From Allobosea caraganae (GTDB lineage Bacteria > Pseudomonadota > Alphaproteobacteria > Rhizobiales > Beijerinckiaceae), in the NCBI RefSeq assembly GCF_003351345.1, contig NZ_QQTO01000033.1, positions 62,001 to 126,000 of the forward strand: a DNA stretch of 64,000 nt, given 5' to 3'. Below are positions 33,746 through 41,593 of this stretch, piece after piece (position 1 is the first letter of the stretch; each line of letters begins with the position of its first letter). The notes under the pieces are model-generated. The model did no database searches. It was not told where the DNA came from and worked only from the letters and a program-made list of their open reading frames with translations. The position numbers and the translations under genes are program-made.

Positions 33746-34627
33746 ATGCTCGATTCCGCCCTGTTCCTGCGGCTGATGCCGCTGCTCTTCACGTTCCTCT
33801 GGTCGAGCGGCTGGATCGTCGCGGGCTATTCGGCCCTCTACGCCGACCCGCTGACCTTCCTGCTGGTGCGCTACGCCTCCGCCGGCCTGCTGATCGCCGC
33901 GATCGCCTTCGCCATGCGGGCGCCCTGGCCCAGAGGCAGGGCGATCCTCGACTGCATCGTGACCGGCATCCTGCTGCACGCGGTCTATCTCGGCGGCGTC
34001 TGGTGGGCGGTGCGCCATGGCCTGCCGGCCGGCATTTCCGGCCTGATCGCCGGCCTGCAGCCGATCCTGAGCGCGTTGCTTTCGCCGATGCTGGTCGGCG
34101 AGCGCATCTCGCCGGTGCGCTGGGCCGGCATCCTCTGCGGTTTCATCGGCATCGCGCTCGTGCTCGAGCCCAAGCTCGTCGGCGTCGATCCCGTCGCGCT
34201 CGCCGGGATCCTGCTGCCTGTGATCGTCAACGTCATCGGCATGCTCGCGGTGACGCTCGGCTCCTTCTACCAGAAGGCGCATGTCGTCACGGGCGACCTG
34301 CGCACCGTCACCGCCTGGCAATACCTCACCGCGTTCATCGTCACGCTGCCCTTCGCCTATGCGCTGGAGCCGATGCGGATCGAGTGGAACCTGACCATGG
34401 CCCTGGTTCTGGCCTGGTCGGTGGTCGCGCTCTCGCTCGGCGGCATCGGGCTCTATCTCTGGCTGATCCGCCGTGGCGAGGTCTCGCGCACCGCGACCTT
34501 CCTCTACCTCGTGCCGCCGGCCGTGGCGGTCGAGGCCTGGCTGCTCTTCGGCGAGACGCTGAGCCCGGTCCAGCTCGCCGGCATGGCGGTCGCGATTTTG
34601 GGTGTCGTGCTCGCCAGCCGGAAATAG
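33746..34627 (+). CDS. EamA/DMT-family transporter
   Basis: The 293-residue protein has about ten transmembrane helices in two EamA repeats. LLFTFLWSSGWIVAGYSALYADPLTFLLVRY starts repeat one; the second contains SLGGIGLYLWLIRRGEVSRTATFLYLVPPAVAVEAWLLFGE (recognised by FLYLVPPAVA) and ends GVVLASRK. Family members export small metabolites and amino acids. It lies between ccr and mcd without an obvious metabolic link; export of an ethylmalonyl-CoA pathway-derived acid is only a guess. Confidence 0.9.
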   Translation: MLDSALFLRLMPLLFTFLWSSGWIVAGYSALYADPLTFLLVRYASAGLLIAAIAFAMRAPWPRGRAILDCIVTGILLHAVYLGGVWWAVRHGLPAGISGLIAGLQPILSALLSPMLVGERISPVRWAGILCGFIGIALVLEPKLVGVDPVALAGILLPVIVNVIGMLAVTLGSFYQKAHVVTGDLRTVTAWQYLTAFIVTLPFAYALEPMRIEWNLTMALVLAWSVVALSLGGIGLYLWLIRRGEVSRTATFLYLVPPAVAVEAWLLFGETLSPVQLAGMAVAILGVVLASRK

Positions 34628-34629
34628 CG

Positions 34630-34719
34630 CCGTCATTGCGAGCGCAGCGAAGCAATCCAGGGGGACGTAGAGCGCAGTCCCCCTGGGTTGCTTCGTCGCT
34701 TCGCTCCTCGCAATGACGG
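34630..34719. repeat. Palindromic repeat family A, copy 4
   Basis: CCGTCATTGCGAGCGCAGCG to CTCCTCGCAATGACGG, with arms diverged by a TCGTCGCTTCG variant. It starts 2 bp after the EamA stop and lies before mcd. Confidence 0.8.
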
Positions 34720-34792
34720 TCTTCTCCGAAAGACGGCTTTCGCAATCCGCGAAATCTCCCTTATGCTGCATCGCAACAAGGGGAGAGAAGCC

Positions 34793-36469
34793 ATGAGCGC
34801 CGAAGCCGCCCTCAAGCCCGCGATGCAGAGCTCCGCCATCGCGTTGATCGCCGCCGCCTTGCCCGGTTTCGAGACCCTGCTGGAGGAGGCCGTCGCCGCT
34901 GTGCGCCAGAAGGTGCTGGTCGACGGCAAGATCTCCGCCGCCAAGCTGGAAGCCGAGCAGCACGCTGCCCATGGCCTGTCCTGGCTCGCGACCTATGTCA
35001 TGGCCCTGCGCGAGATGAAGGCCTATGGCGAGCGCCTCCAGGCCGAGGACCGCTATGGCGCGGTCGAGGACTACGCGCTGCGCATCGGTGCCGGCGAGTA
35101 TGCCGCGCAGATTTTTGGCGGCATCCCGATGAGCCAGGGCGAGATCGTGCGCCTGCCGGCGCTCGGCCTGTCGCAGAAGGCGATCGTTTCAGCCTGCAGC
35201 GAGGCCGCCGAGGCGCTGATCGCCGAGGGCAACACGCCGGAGAACCGCGCCCGGCTCGTCGCGCTGTTCAGCCAGAGCGACGGGCTCGCCAGCGTCGGCG
35301 ACCCCGGCCTCGACGAGACGCTGGAAGCGATCCGCTCCGAGATGCGCCGTTTCTGCGCCGCCGAGGTGACGCCGCACGCCCATGAATGGCACCTCGCCAA
35401 TGACTACATCCCAATGCCGGTGGTCGAGAAGATGGCCGAGCTCGGCGTCTTCGGCCTGACCATCCCCGAGGAATTCGGCGGCATGGGCCTGACCAAGGTC
35501 TCGATGTGCGTCGTCTCGGAGGAGCTCTCGCGCGGCTATATCGGCGTCGGCTCGCTCGGCACCCGCTCCGAGATTGCCGCCGAGCTGATCCTCTGCGGCG
35601 GCACCGACGCCCAGAAGGAGCATTGGCTGCCGAAGCTGGCCGCCGGCGAAATCCTGCCGACCGCCGTCTTCACCGAACCCAATACCGGCTCCGACCTCGC
35701 CTCGCTCCGCACCAAGGCGGTCAGGGATGGTGACGTCTGGAAGGTTCATGGCAACAAGACCTGGATCACCCACCCCGTCCGCGCCGACATCATGACGCTG
35801 CTGGTCCGCACCGATCCCGACGCGCCCGGCTATCGCGGCCTCTCCATGCTGATCGCCGAGAAGCCGCGCGGCTCCGATGCCGAGCCCTTCCCGGTCGCGG
35901 GCCTGACCGGCGGCGAGATCGAGGTGCTCGGCTATCGCGGCATGAAGGAATACGAGCTCGCCTTCGACGGTTTCGAGGTCAAGGCCGAGAACCTGCTCGG
36001 TGGCGTTGAGGGCCAGGGCTTCAAGCAGCTGATGCAGACTTTTGAGGCCGCCCGCATCCAGACCGCGGCGCGCGCCGTCGGCGTGGCGCAATCGGCCTTC
36101 GACCTCGGCCTGCGCTATGCCCAGGAGCGCATCCAGTTCGGCAAGCCGCTGATCGCCTTCCCGCGCGTCGCCGACAAGCTCGCGATGATGGCGTCCGAAA
36201 TCCTGATCGCCCGCCAGCTCACCTATTTCGCCGCCCGCGAGAAGGACGCTGAGCGCCGCTGCGACCTCGAGGCCGGCATGGCCAAGCTGCTCGGCGCCCG
36301 CGTCGCCTGGGCCGCGGCCGACAACGCGCTCCAGATCCATGGCGGCAACGGCTTTGCGCTGGAGTACCCGATCAGCCGCGTGCTCTGCGACGCGCGGATT
36401 TTGAACATCTTCGAAGGCGCGGCGGAGATTCAGGCGCAGGTGATTGCGAGAAGGCTGGTGGAGGGGTAG
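34793..36469 (+). CDS. mcd: (2S)-methylsuccinyl-CoA dehydrogenase
   Basis: ATG 34793, preceded by GGGGAGAG, gives 558 residues. That is about 150 longer than a normal acyl-CoA dehydrogenase because of the N-terminal helical extension (LPGFETLLEEAVAAVRQKVL, AAHGLSWLATYVMALREM) typical of Mcd. The dehydrogenase core shows IPEEFGGMGLTKVSMCVVSEELSRGYIGVGSLGTRSEIA (key GYIGVGSLGTRSEIA), TAVFTEPNTGSDLAS and a C-terminal QIHGGNGFALEYPISRVLCDARILNIFEGA. Mcd oxidises methylsuccinyl-CoA to mesaconyl-CoA in the ethylmalonyl-CoA pathway, consistent with ccr nearby. Confidence 0.93.
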   Translation: MSAEAALKPAMQSSAIALIAAALPGFETLLEEAVAAVRQKVLVDGKISAAKLEAEQHAAHGLSWLATYVMALREMKAYGERLQAEDRYGAVEDYALRIGAGEYAAQIFGGIPMSQGEIVRLPALGLSQKAIVSACSEAAEALIAEGNTPENRARLVALFSQSDGLASVGDPGLDETLEAIRSEMRRFCAAEVTPHAHEWHLANDYIPMPVVEKMAELGVFGLTIPEEFGGMGLTKVSMCVVSEELSRGYIGVGSLGTRSEIAAELILCGGTDAQKEHWLPKLAAGEILPTAVFTEPNTGSDLASLRTKAVRDGDVWKVHGNKTWITHPVRADIMTLLVRTDPDAPGYRGLSMLIAEKPRGSDAEPFPVAGLTGGEIEVLGYRGMKEYELAFDGFEVKAENLLGGVEGQGFKQLMQTFEAARIQTAARAVGVAQSAFDLGLRYAQERIQFGKPLIAFPRVADKLAMMASEILIARQLTYFAAREKDAERRCDLEAGMAKLLGARVAWAAADNALQIHGGNGFALEYPISRVLCDARILNIFEGAAEIQAQVIARRLVEG

Positions 36470-36835
36470 GGGGCTCGCCTACTTCCATCATGCGCCAAAA
36501 CTACTGGAGCATGTTGCGATGACGCGGAACCCTCTCCGCGTCATCCGGGACAAGCGGCAAAGCCGCGCAGCTCCGGGATCCATCGTAAGACTCCGGCGCT
36601 CTACGATGGATCCCGGAGCTCCGCTTCGCTGCGTCCGGGATGACGGCACTTGATTCTGGCAGATCACCACAGGCTCTAGTTAGATGGATCAGTAAGAATT
36701 TTGAGTGGATTCGCGAATTTCCGCACACGGGATATTGCGAAACAAATCATGAACAAATATCATTTCACTCATAGAGGGAAAATCGAAAACAAACACGCAA
36801 TCCGCTAATCCAGCCGCAGAGTCGAGGTCATTCCG
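36470..36835. other. Gene-free stretch (366 bp): repeat plus AT-rich segment
   Basis: The stretch contains repeat family E copy 1 (36539-36645), followed by an unusually AT-rich segment at about 36655-36800 (for example GGATATTGCGAAACAAATCATG) that contrasts with the GC-rich surroundings. I found no supported ORF in it. It may hold the promoter of the orphan gene at 36836 or be the edge of a transferred segment. Confidence 0.5.
36539..36645. repeat. Palindromic repeat family E, copy 1
   Basis: CGTCATCCGGGAC at the left pairs with GTCCGGGATGACG at the right; AGCTCCGGGATCCATCGTA and TACGATGGATCCCGGAGCT form a perfect inner stem. A diverged copy is at 56951-57046. Confidence 0.8.
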
Positions 36836-37279
36836 ATGTCCATGGAACTGTATGTCGCGTTGCCGACGCGAGACCCGATCACCGTTGAAACGCTGGTGGA
36901 GTCGAGCCGGCAATTGGGGATCGAACTCGCATTCGATGCCGAGGTCGTCTTCGAGAAGGCAGGCGGGTTTCAACCCGGTGCGCTGGCCGGAGAGCAGACC
37001 GGCGTGGAGATCGACTTCTTCGAGCCGGAGTACGAACCGGAAGTGACGGAGCTGTTCGACGGTGCGCTGAGCCCGCTGGCACGGATCGTCGCCTTCCGTT
37101 GGGGCGGCGATTATATGGAAGGCGCATTTGCCTTGGCAGTCGCCGCTGCGCTCGTTGCCGGACATGATGGCATCTGCTTCGACCCGCAGGAAGGGATGAT
37201 ATTATCCGTTGAGCAGCTTGTCGAGTTCACGCACGGCATGGTGGTGGAAGCGCGTGAGGCCGCCGTCAAATCAACCTGA
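36836..37279 (+). CDS. Hypothetical acidic protein (147 aa), unrecognised
   Basis: The protein starts MSMELYVALPTRDPITVETLVESS and is rich in Glu/Asp (VEIDFFEPEYEPEVTELFDG). It ends with DGICFDPQEGMILSVEQLVEF. It has no signal peptide, Cys pairs or membrane helix. Small acidic proteins beginning with a strand like MELYV occur among orphan immunity proteins, but I see no partner toxin, so that is speculation. The AT-rich upstream segment and lack of conserved neighbours hint at recent acquisition. A 9-bp-stem hairpin (37287-37295 with 37319-37327) lies downstream. Confidence 0.6.
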   Translation: MSMELYVALPTRDPITVETLVESSRQLGIELAFDAEVVFEKAGGFQPGALAGEQTGVEIDFFEPEYEPEVTELFDGALSPLARIVAFRWGGDYMEGAFALAVAAALVAGHDGICFDPQEGMILSVEQLVEFTHGMVVEAREAAVKST

Positions 37280-37286
37280 CGGGGGA

Positions 37287-37327
37287 GGCGAAGCCTCGAA
37301 AAACAGTAACGATACTTTGGCTTCGCC
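37287..37327 (+). terminator. Hairpin after the acidic orphan gene
   Basis: GGCGAAGCC at 37287-37295 pairs with GGCTTCGCC at 37319-37327 across a 23-nt loop, shortly before CCTTTTG. It begins 8 bp after the stop at 37279, so a terminator role is plausible, though the loop is long. Confidence 0.4.
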
Positions 37328-37392
37328 GGCCTTTTGTCGACGATGGCTCGTCATGTTGGCTCTTCTGCGGGAATAGCGAGAGATCGGTTGAG

Positions 37393-38394
37393 ATGTGGCC
37401 CTTCCCGACGCGCATCATCGACGACGAGACCGTGGCCTGGCAGCTCGGCGTCTTCGAGTGGTTCATCCGCAATCTGGCCGATGGCTATTCGATGGGCGAC
37501 TCCACCCTCGTCGTCGCCGGGCGCGGCCATTTCATCGCCGATGACGAGCGCGGCCACGCGCTGGCGGAGCGGATCTTCGACCAGATCAGGCGCTATATCC
37601 GGGTCGGCCCGGAATGCCGGATCGATCTGGTCCAGCAGCCGCCGCGCCGAGGCTCCATCGTCAATGAGCGCGTCGCGCTGGTCCATGACAAGCCGGAGCC
37701 GCTCGGCACCTGTCGCATGCTCGCGCCGGGCGCCTTCGAGATCTCCTACGACGCCGACCTGCTGAAGGATCAGGAGAACCTGGTCTCGACCTTCGTGCAC
37801 GAACTCGCGCATGTCCTCGTGCCGCCCGGCACGGAATTGCCGGTCGAGGCGGAGGAGTACGAGTTCGTGATCGACCTTTGCACCGCCTTTCTCGGCTTCG
37901 GCGTCTTCCTCTCAAACACCAGCCCGGAGCGGGTCACGAGCGGCGACTGGAGCTGGTGGCGGGGCGGCGGCTATTTGCCGGTCAACGACCGCGTGATGGC
38001 GACGGCGCTCTTCGTCGTCCTGAAGGACGGCATCGGCGACCGCGCGACGGCGCTGACCTATTTGCGGCCGGAGCTGCGCGGCACCTTCAAGAAGGCCTTG
38101 CGCCAGCTCGGTCGTTTCAAGGGCGAGATCGCCCGGCTGCGCCAACTCGACCGCGAAAGCGCCGATGCCTACGAGGCCGAAGTGAGTCGGACGGGGCAGG
38201 GGAAGGCCGAGGAGCGCGAGCCGGCGGCGGCCTTCTCACCAATCTCCACGAGCACGGCGATCAGCATCCAGATGCCGCCTGTGGGGCCTCGCGTGACCTT
38301 TGAGACCGGCGCGCCAAGGCGACAGCGGTCAGTCTCGGAGGTGACGGAGATGGATGCCGGCCAATCCATTGAAGGAGCGCGGCCGTTGCACTGA
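37393..38394 (+). CDS. Putative HExxH zinc metallopeptidase, uncharacterised
   Basis: The 333-residue protein carries HELAH at 136-140 (VSTFVHELAHVLVPPG), a zinc-binding HExxH. It is followed by an acidic helix VEAEEYEFVIDLCTAFLGFGVFLSN that could supply the third ligand (gluzincin-like). An N-terminal FPTRIIDDETVAWQLGVFEWFIRNL and a WSWWRGGGYLPVNDRVMATAL segment complete the fold. The C-terminal 60 residues are Ser/Thr/Pro-rich and probably disordered. No signal peptide is seen. The pattern suggests an uncharacterised cytosolic metallopeptidase; catalysis is inferred from the motif only. Confidence 0.65.
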   Translation: MWPFPTRIIDDETVAWQLGVFEWFIRNLADGYSMGDSTLVVAGRGHFIADDERGHALAERIFDQIRRYIRVGPECRIDLVQQPPRRGSIVNERVALVHDKPEPLGTCRMLAPGAFEISYDADLLKDQENLVSTFVHELAHVLVPPGTELPVEAEEYEFVIDLCTAFLGFGVFLSNTSPERVTSGDWSWWRGGGYLPVNDRVMATALFVVLKDGIGDRATALTYLRPELRGTFKKALRQLGRFKGEIARLRQLDRESADAYEAEVSRTGQGKAEEREPAAAFSPISTSTAISIQMPPVGPRVTFETGAPRRQRSVSEVTEMDAGQSIEGARPLH

Positions 38395-38398
38395 AGCT

Positions 38399-40354
38399 TT
38401 ACCCCCGCAGCCGGTACTTCGCGAACCCTTCGCCGCCATCCCCAACCGCCTCGGCCTTCAGCCCTTCCGGCAGCTTCCCGGCCGCGGCCGGCGAGGTCAC
38501 AAACGTCACGATCACGCCCTCCGGCAGCGGCTTCAGCGCCCAGTTGCCGTCGGCCTTGGGTTCGATCGTCTTCTTCTCGATGATGTAGCGCACGATCGCG
38601 TCGCGGTTGAGGTCCGGCGCCTCCAGCACCACGGTCGTCTTGGTGCCCGGGAAATTGCCGCCGCCCGAGGCGCGGTAGTTGTTGGTCGCGACGATGAACT
38701 CCGCCTTCTCGTCGATCGGCTTGCCGTCGAAGGCGAGGTCGACGATGCGGTGCGCGCTGGCATTGGCGAGCCCGCCATTGCCGTCATAGCGCGAGGGCTG
38801 CGTGACATCGATCTTGTAGGTCACGCCGTCGATCACGTCGAAATTGAAGGCCGGGAAGCCGGGGTCGATCAGCGGCTGCTCCTCGGTCTTGGCCGGATCG
38901 ATGCGGTTGAAGATGCCGGCCGAGCGCTCCAGCCATTCGCGCACCTGCGCGCCGGTCACCTTCACCACCTGCACCGTGTTCGGATAGAGGTAGATGTCGG
39001 CGACGTTCTTGATCGCGATCGGCCCGGCCGGGATGTCGGTGAAGAAGGCCGGCCCGGCCCGCCCGCCCGATTTGAACGGCGCGGCGGCCGAGAGGATCGG
39101 CAAATCCTTCCAGCGCGTCTGCGCCATCAGCGGCTGGACATAGGCTACCTGCGCCTCGGAGACGATCTGCACGGAGGGGTCATCCGTCACCAGCGCGAAA
39201 TAGCTGTTGATCGGGCTCGCGGTCGCGCCGACCGGCTCGCGCATGTAGACAAGCGTCGCCTCGTGGTCGGCCTTCACGGTCGCCAGCACATTGGCCTCGG
39301 CATTGGCCTTCGGGACGATCTTGCGATCGGGCGTGCGCTCGTAGATCGGACGCGGCTCGACCTTGAAATCGGCGACCTTCCAGGCGCCGTCGCGCTTCTC
39401 CAGGTCGAGATCGACGATGCCGAGATGCGAGCCCCAGAAGCCGGGCTGGCAGGCGGGCTTGCCGTTGAGCGCGCCCTTCTTGTTGTCGACGCCGGGAATG
39501 TCGTCGAAGGCCTTGCCGCCCGGGAAGACCAGGTGCTGGTGGCCGGTCAGGATGACGTCGATGCCGTCGAGCTTCGAGAGGTGCAGCGCCGCGTTCTCCT
39601 CCATGCCCTTGCGCTCGCCGCCGGCAATGCCCGAGTGGCAGAGCGCGATGACGAGGTCGGGCTTGGCCGCGAGCAGGTCGGGCAGGTGCTTGCGCGCGGC
39701 GTCGACGATGTCGGTGGCGACGAGCTTGCCGTCGAGATTGGCCTTGTCCCATTGCATGATCTGCGGCGGCACGAAGCCGATGATGCCGATCTTCAGGACG
39801 TGCTTTGAGCCGGCCTCGTCCTCCAGGCTCTGGTCGACCACGATCCAGGGGTCGATCAGCGGCGCGCCCTCGGTCTTGGCGACATTGGCGCAGACCAGCG
39901 GGAATTCGGATTTGGCCAGGCCGTTCTCGAGGAAGTCCAGCCCATAGTTGAACTCGTGATTGCCGAGCGTGCCGCAGACATAGGGCAGCGAATTCATCGC
40001 CGCGACCATCGGGTGGGTGTCGCCGGCCTTCAGCCCCTTCTTGTAGGCGACATAGTCGCCGAGCGAGGAGCCCTGCAGGAAGTCGCCATTGTCGAAGAGC
40101 AGGCTGTTCCTGGCCTCGGCCTGGGCGATCTTGATCAGGTTCGCGGTCTTGGCGAGGCCGACCGTATCGTCGGCGGCGTCGCGAAAATAGTCGTAGGGCA
40201 CGACGTTGACGTGCAGATCGGTCGTCTCCAGCACGCGCAGCTTCAGCTTGGCCGGGCTCTGCGCGGCGAGCGAGGCGGGCAGGGCGGCGCTGGCTGCTAT
40301 GGCGGCTCCGGCCTTCAATGTGTCACGGCGATTGAACCGGATGTCGCGTGCCAT
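38399..40354 (-). CDS. cpdB: 2',3'-cyclic-nucleotide 2'-phosphodiesterase/3'-nucleotidase, Tat-exported
   Basis: ATG 40354 with GGGAGA upstream gives 651 residues. A twin-arginine signal (FNRRDTLKAGAAIAASAAL) directs export. The metallophosphatase motifs are ETTDLHVNV, FDNGDFLQGS, CGTLGNHEFNYG, CHSG and LTGHQHLVFPG, and a C-terminal 5'-nucleotidase domain contains NNYRASGGGNFPG. The order matches CpdB, which hydrolyses 2',3'-cyclic nucleotides and 3'-nucleotides in the periplasm to scavenge phosphate or nucleosides. It stands alone and converges on the metallopeptidase gene 4 bp away. Confidence 0.92.
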   Translation of the reverse strand: MARDIRFNRRDTLKAGAAIAASAALPASLAAQSPAKLKLRVLETTDLHVNVVPYDYFRDAADDTVGLAKTANLIKIAQAEARNSLLFDNGDFLQGSSLGDYVAYKKGLKAGDTHPMVAAMNSLPYVCGTLGNHEFNYGLDFLENGLAKSEFPLVCANVAKTEGAPLIDPWIVVDQSLEDEAGSKHVLKIGIIGFVPPQIMQWDKANLDGKLVATDIVDAARKHLPDLLAAKPDLVIALCHSGIAGGERKGMEENAALHLSKLDGIDVILTGHQHLVFPGGKAFDDIPGVDNKKGALNGKPACQPGFWGSHLGIVDLDLEKRDGAWKVADFKVEPRPIYERTPDRKIVPKANAEANVLATVKADHEATLVYMREPVGATASPINSYFALVTDDPSVQIVSEAQVAYVQPLMAQTRWKDLPILSAAAPFKSGGRAGPAFFTDIPAGPIAIKNVADIYLYPNTVQVVKVTGAQVREWLERSAGIFNRIDPAKTEEQPLIDPGFPAFNFDVIDGVTYKIDVTQPSRYDGNGGLANASAHRIVDLAFDGKPIDEKAEFIVATNNYRASGGGNFPGTKTTVVLEAPDLNRDAIVRYIIEKKTIEPKADGNWALKPLPEGVIVTFVTSPAAAGKLPEGLKAEAVGDGGEGFAKYRLRG

Positions 40355-40447
40355 TGGCCGTCTCCCGAGTGTTGCGCGCACCACGAGACGCTAGCACTGC
40401 GGCACGACCATGACACGCCGAACTTCGAGCCAGGCTGAATCCGGGCG

Positions 40448-41299
40448 TCAAGTTAGCCGGCTTACGCCTTCCATGCGCAAGCCGCCATCGGCTCCCTCGG
40501 TCCAGGCCGCGGTGGCGCCATCAGGCAGCCGCTTCGCCTTCACCTTGAACGGCGCGCCGGCGATCAGCGGCGCGACGCCGCGATAGTCGAGCTTGATCGG
40601 CTCGCCGCCCGAGAGCGTCGCGATGATGTTGAGGATCAGCGTTGCCTGGATCGGCCCGTGCACGACAAGCCCGGCATAGCCTTCCTCTTCCGTGACATAA
40701 GGATAGTCGTAGTGGATGCGGTGGCCGTTGAAGGTGATCGCCGAATAGCGGAACAGGAAGACCGGCGAGCTTTCGACCTCCCAGGTCAGGTCGGCCTCGC
40801 GCGGTTCGGCCGTGGCAGGGGCGGCGGCTGCTGGCGCACCGGGCTTCGCGGCCTCGCGGTAGACGATGTTGTGCCGCTCGCGCAGCGCCACGCCGCGGGG
40901 CGTGACGATCTCATGGTCGACCGCGACGAAGCAGAGCGGCCCGGTTCGGCCCTCCTTGTAGGAGACGTCGCCGATCGTGGAGCGCCGCGTCACCTCGTCG
41001 CCGATGCGCAGCGGGGAGAGGGTCTCGATCGTCCCACCGGCCCACATCCGGCGCGGCAGCGGCACGGGTGGCAGGAACTCACCCTTGGCGGCATGACCGT
41101 CCCGACCGATGGCGGCCATCGGCGAGATCGGTGGCGCCAGACACCAATGCAGCGCCAGCGGCGCCTCGCCCTCGGCGCGACCGGCGAGGTGCGGCGCGAA
41201 GGTGGCATCGAAGCTTTGCACCAGCCGAGGCGTGACGACGTCGGAGGCTTCCTCGCTCCTGCCGATCCAGGATTTCAGCGCGGCGATGTCGATGGTCAT
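40448..41299 (-). CDS. MaoC/FAS1-type dehydratase (mesaconyl-C4-CoA hydratase/HTD2-like)
   Basis: ATG 41299 gives 283 residues in a double hot-dog arrangement. The N-terminal FAS1-like half has PPVPLPRRMWAGGTIETLSPLRIGDEVTRRSTIGDVSYKEGRTGPLCFV (key RRMWAGGTIE). The C-terminal half has the hydratase motif FRYSAITFNGHRIHYDYPY and GLVVHGPIQATLILN, with catalytic Asn/His. The family includes HTD2 and mesaconyl-C4-CoA hydratase of the 3-hydroxypropionate bicycle. A link to the nearby ethylmalonyl-CoA genes is possible but not shown; a general 3-hydroxyacyl-thioester dehydratase is equally likely. Confidence 0.85.
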   Translation of the reverse strand: MTIDIAALKSWIGRSEEASDVVTPRLVQSFDATFAPHLAGRAEGEAPLALHWCLAPPISPMAAIGRDGHAAKGEFLPPVPLPRRMWAGGTIETLSPLRIGDEVTRRSTIGDVSYKEGRTGPLCFVAVDHEIVTPRGVALRERHNIVYREAAKPGAPAAAAPATAEPREADLTWEVESSPVFLFRYSAITFNGHRIHYDYPYVTEEEGYAGLVVHGPIQATLILNIIATLSGGEPIKLDYRGVAPLIAGAPFKVKAKRLPDGATAAWTEGADGGLRMEGVSRLT

Positions 41300-41326
41300 C
41301 TCTGCTTCAGGCCTATCCAAGAAAAG

Positions 41327-41477
41327 CGCGGGGAACCCTCTCCTGGAAGGAGAGGGCAGGGTGAGGTGTAGGCCGGAACACCGGTGAAACTCGACCGGGC
41401 CGCGGTTAGCTCACGGCTGCCGTGTCAAACGGCCGACACCTCACCCAACCCTCTCCTTACAGGAGAGGGCTCCCGCG
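41327..41477. repeat. Palindromic repeat family B, copy 2
   Basis: CGCGGGGAACCCTCTCCTGG to AGGAGAGGGCTCCCGCG, with inner AGGGTGAGGTGTAGGCC and GGCCGACACCTCACCC. Together with copy 3 (43046-43197) it brackets the aldehyde dehydrogenase gene in the same orientation. Confidence 0.85.
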
Positions 41478-41593
41478 CTTGTCGTCAATAGGGCGGACCC
41501 TGTCTTGCGCGCACGGCGCGGTGGCTTTTCGGGCAATTGCCAAGCCGGATCCCGCCATGCTCGAAGCGTCTTCAAACGGATGGAGCAAACCCC

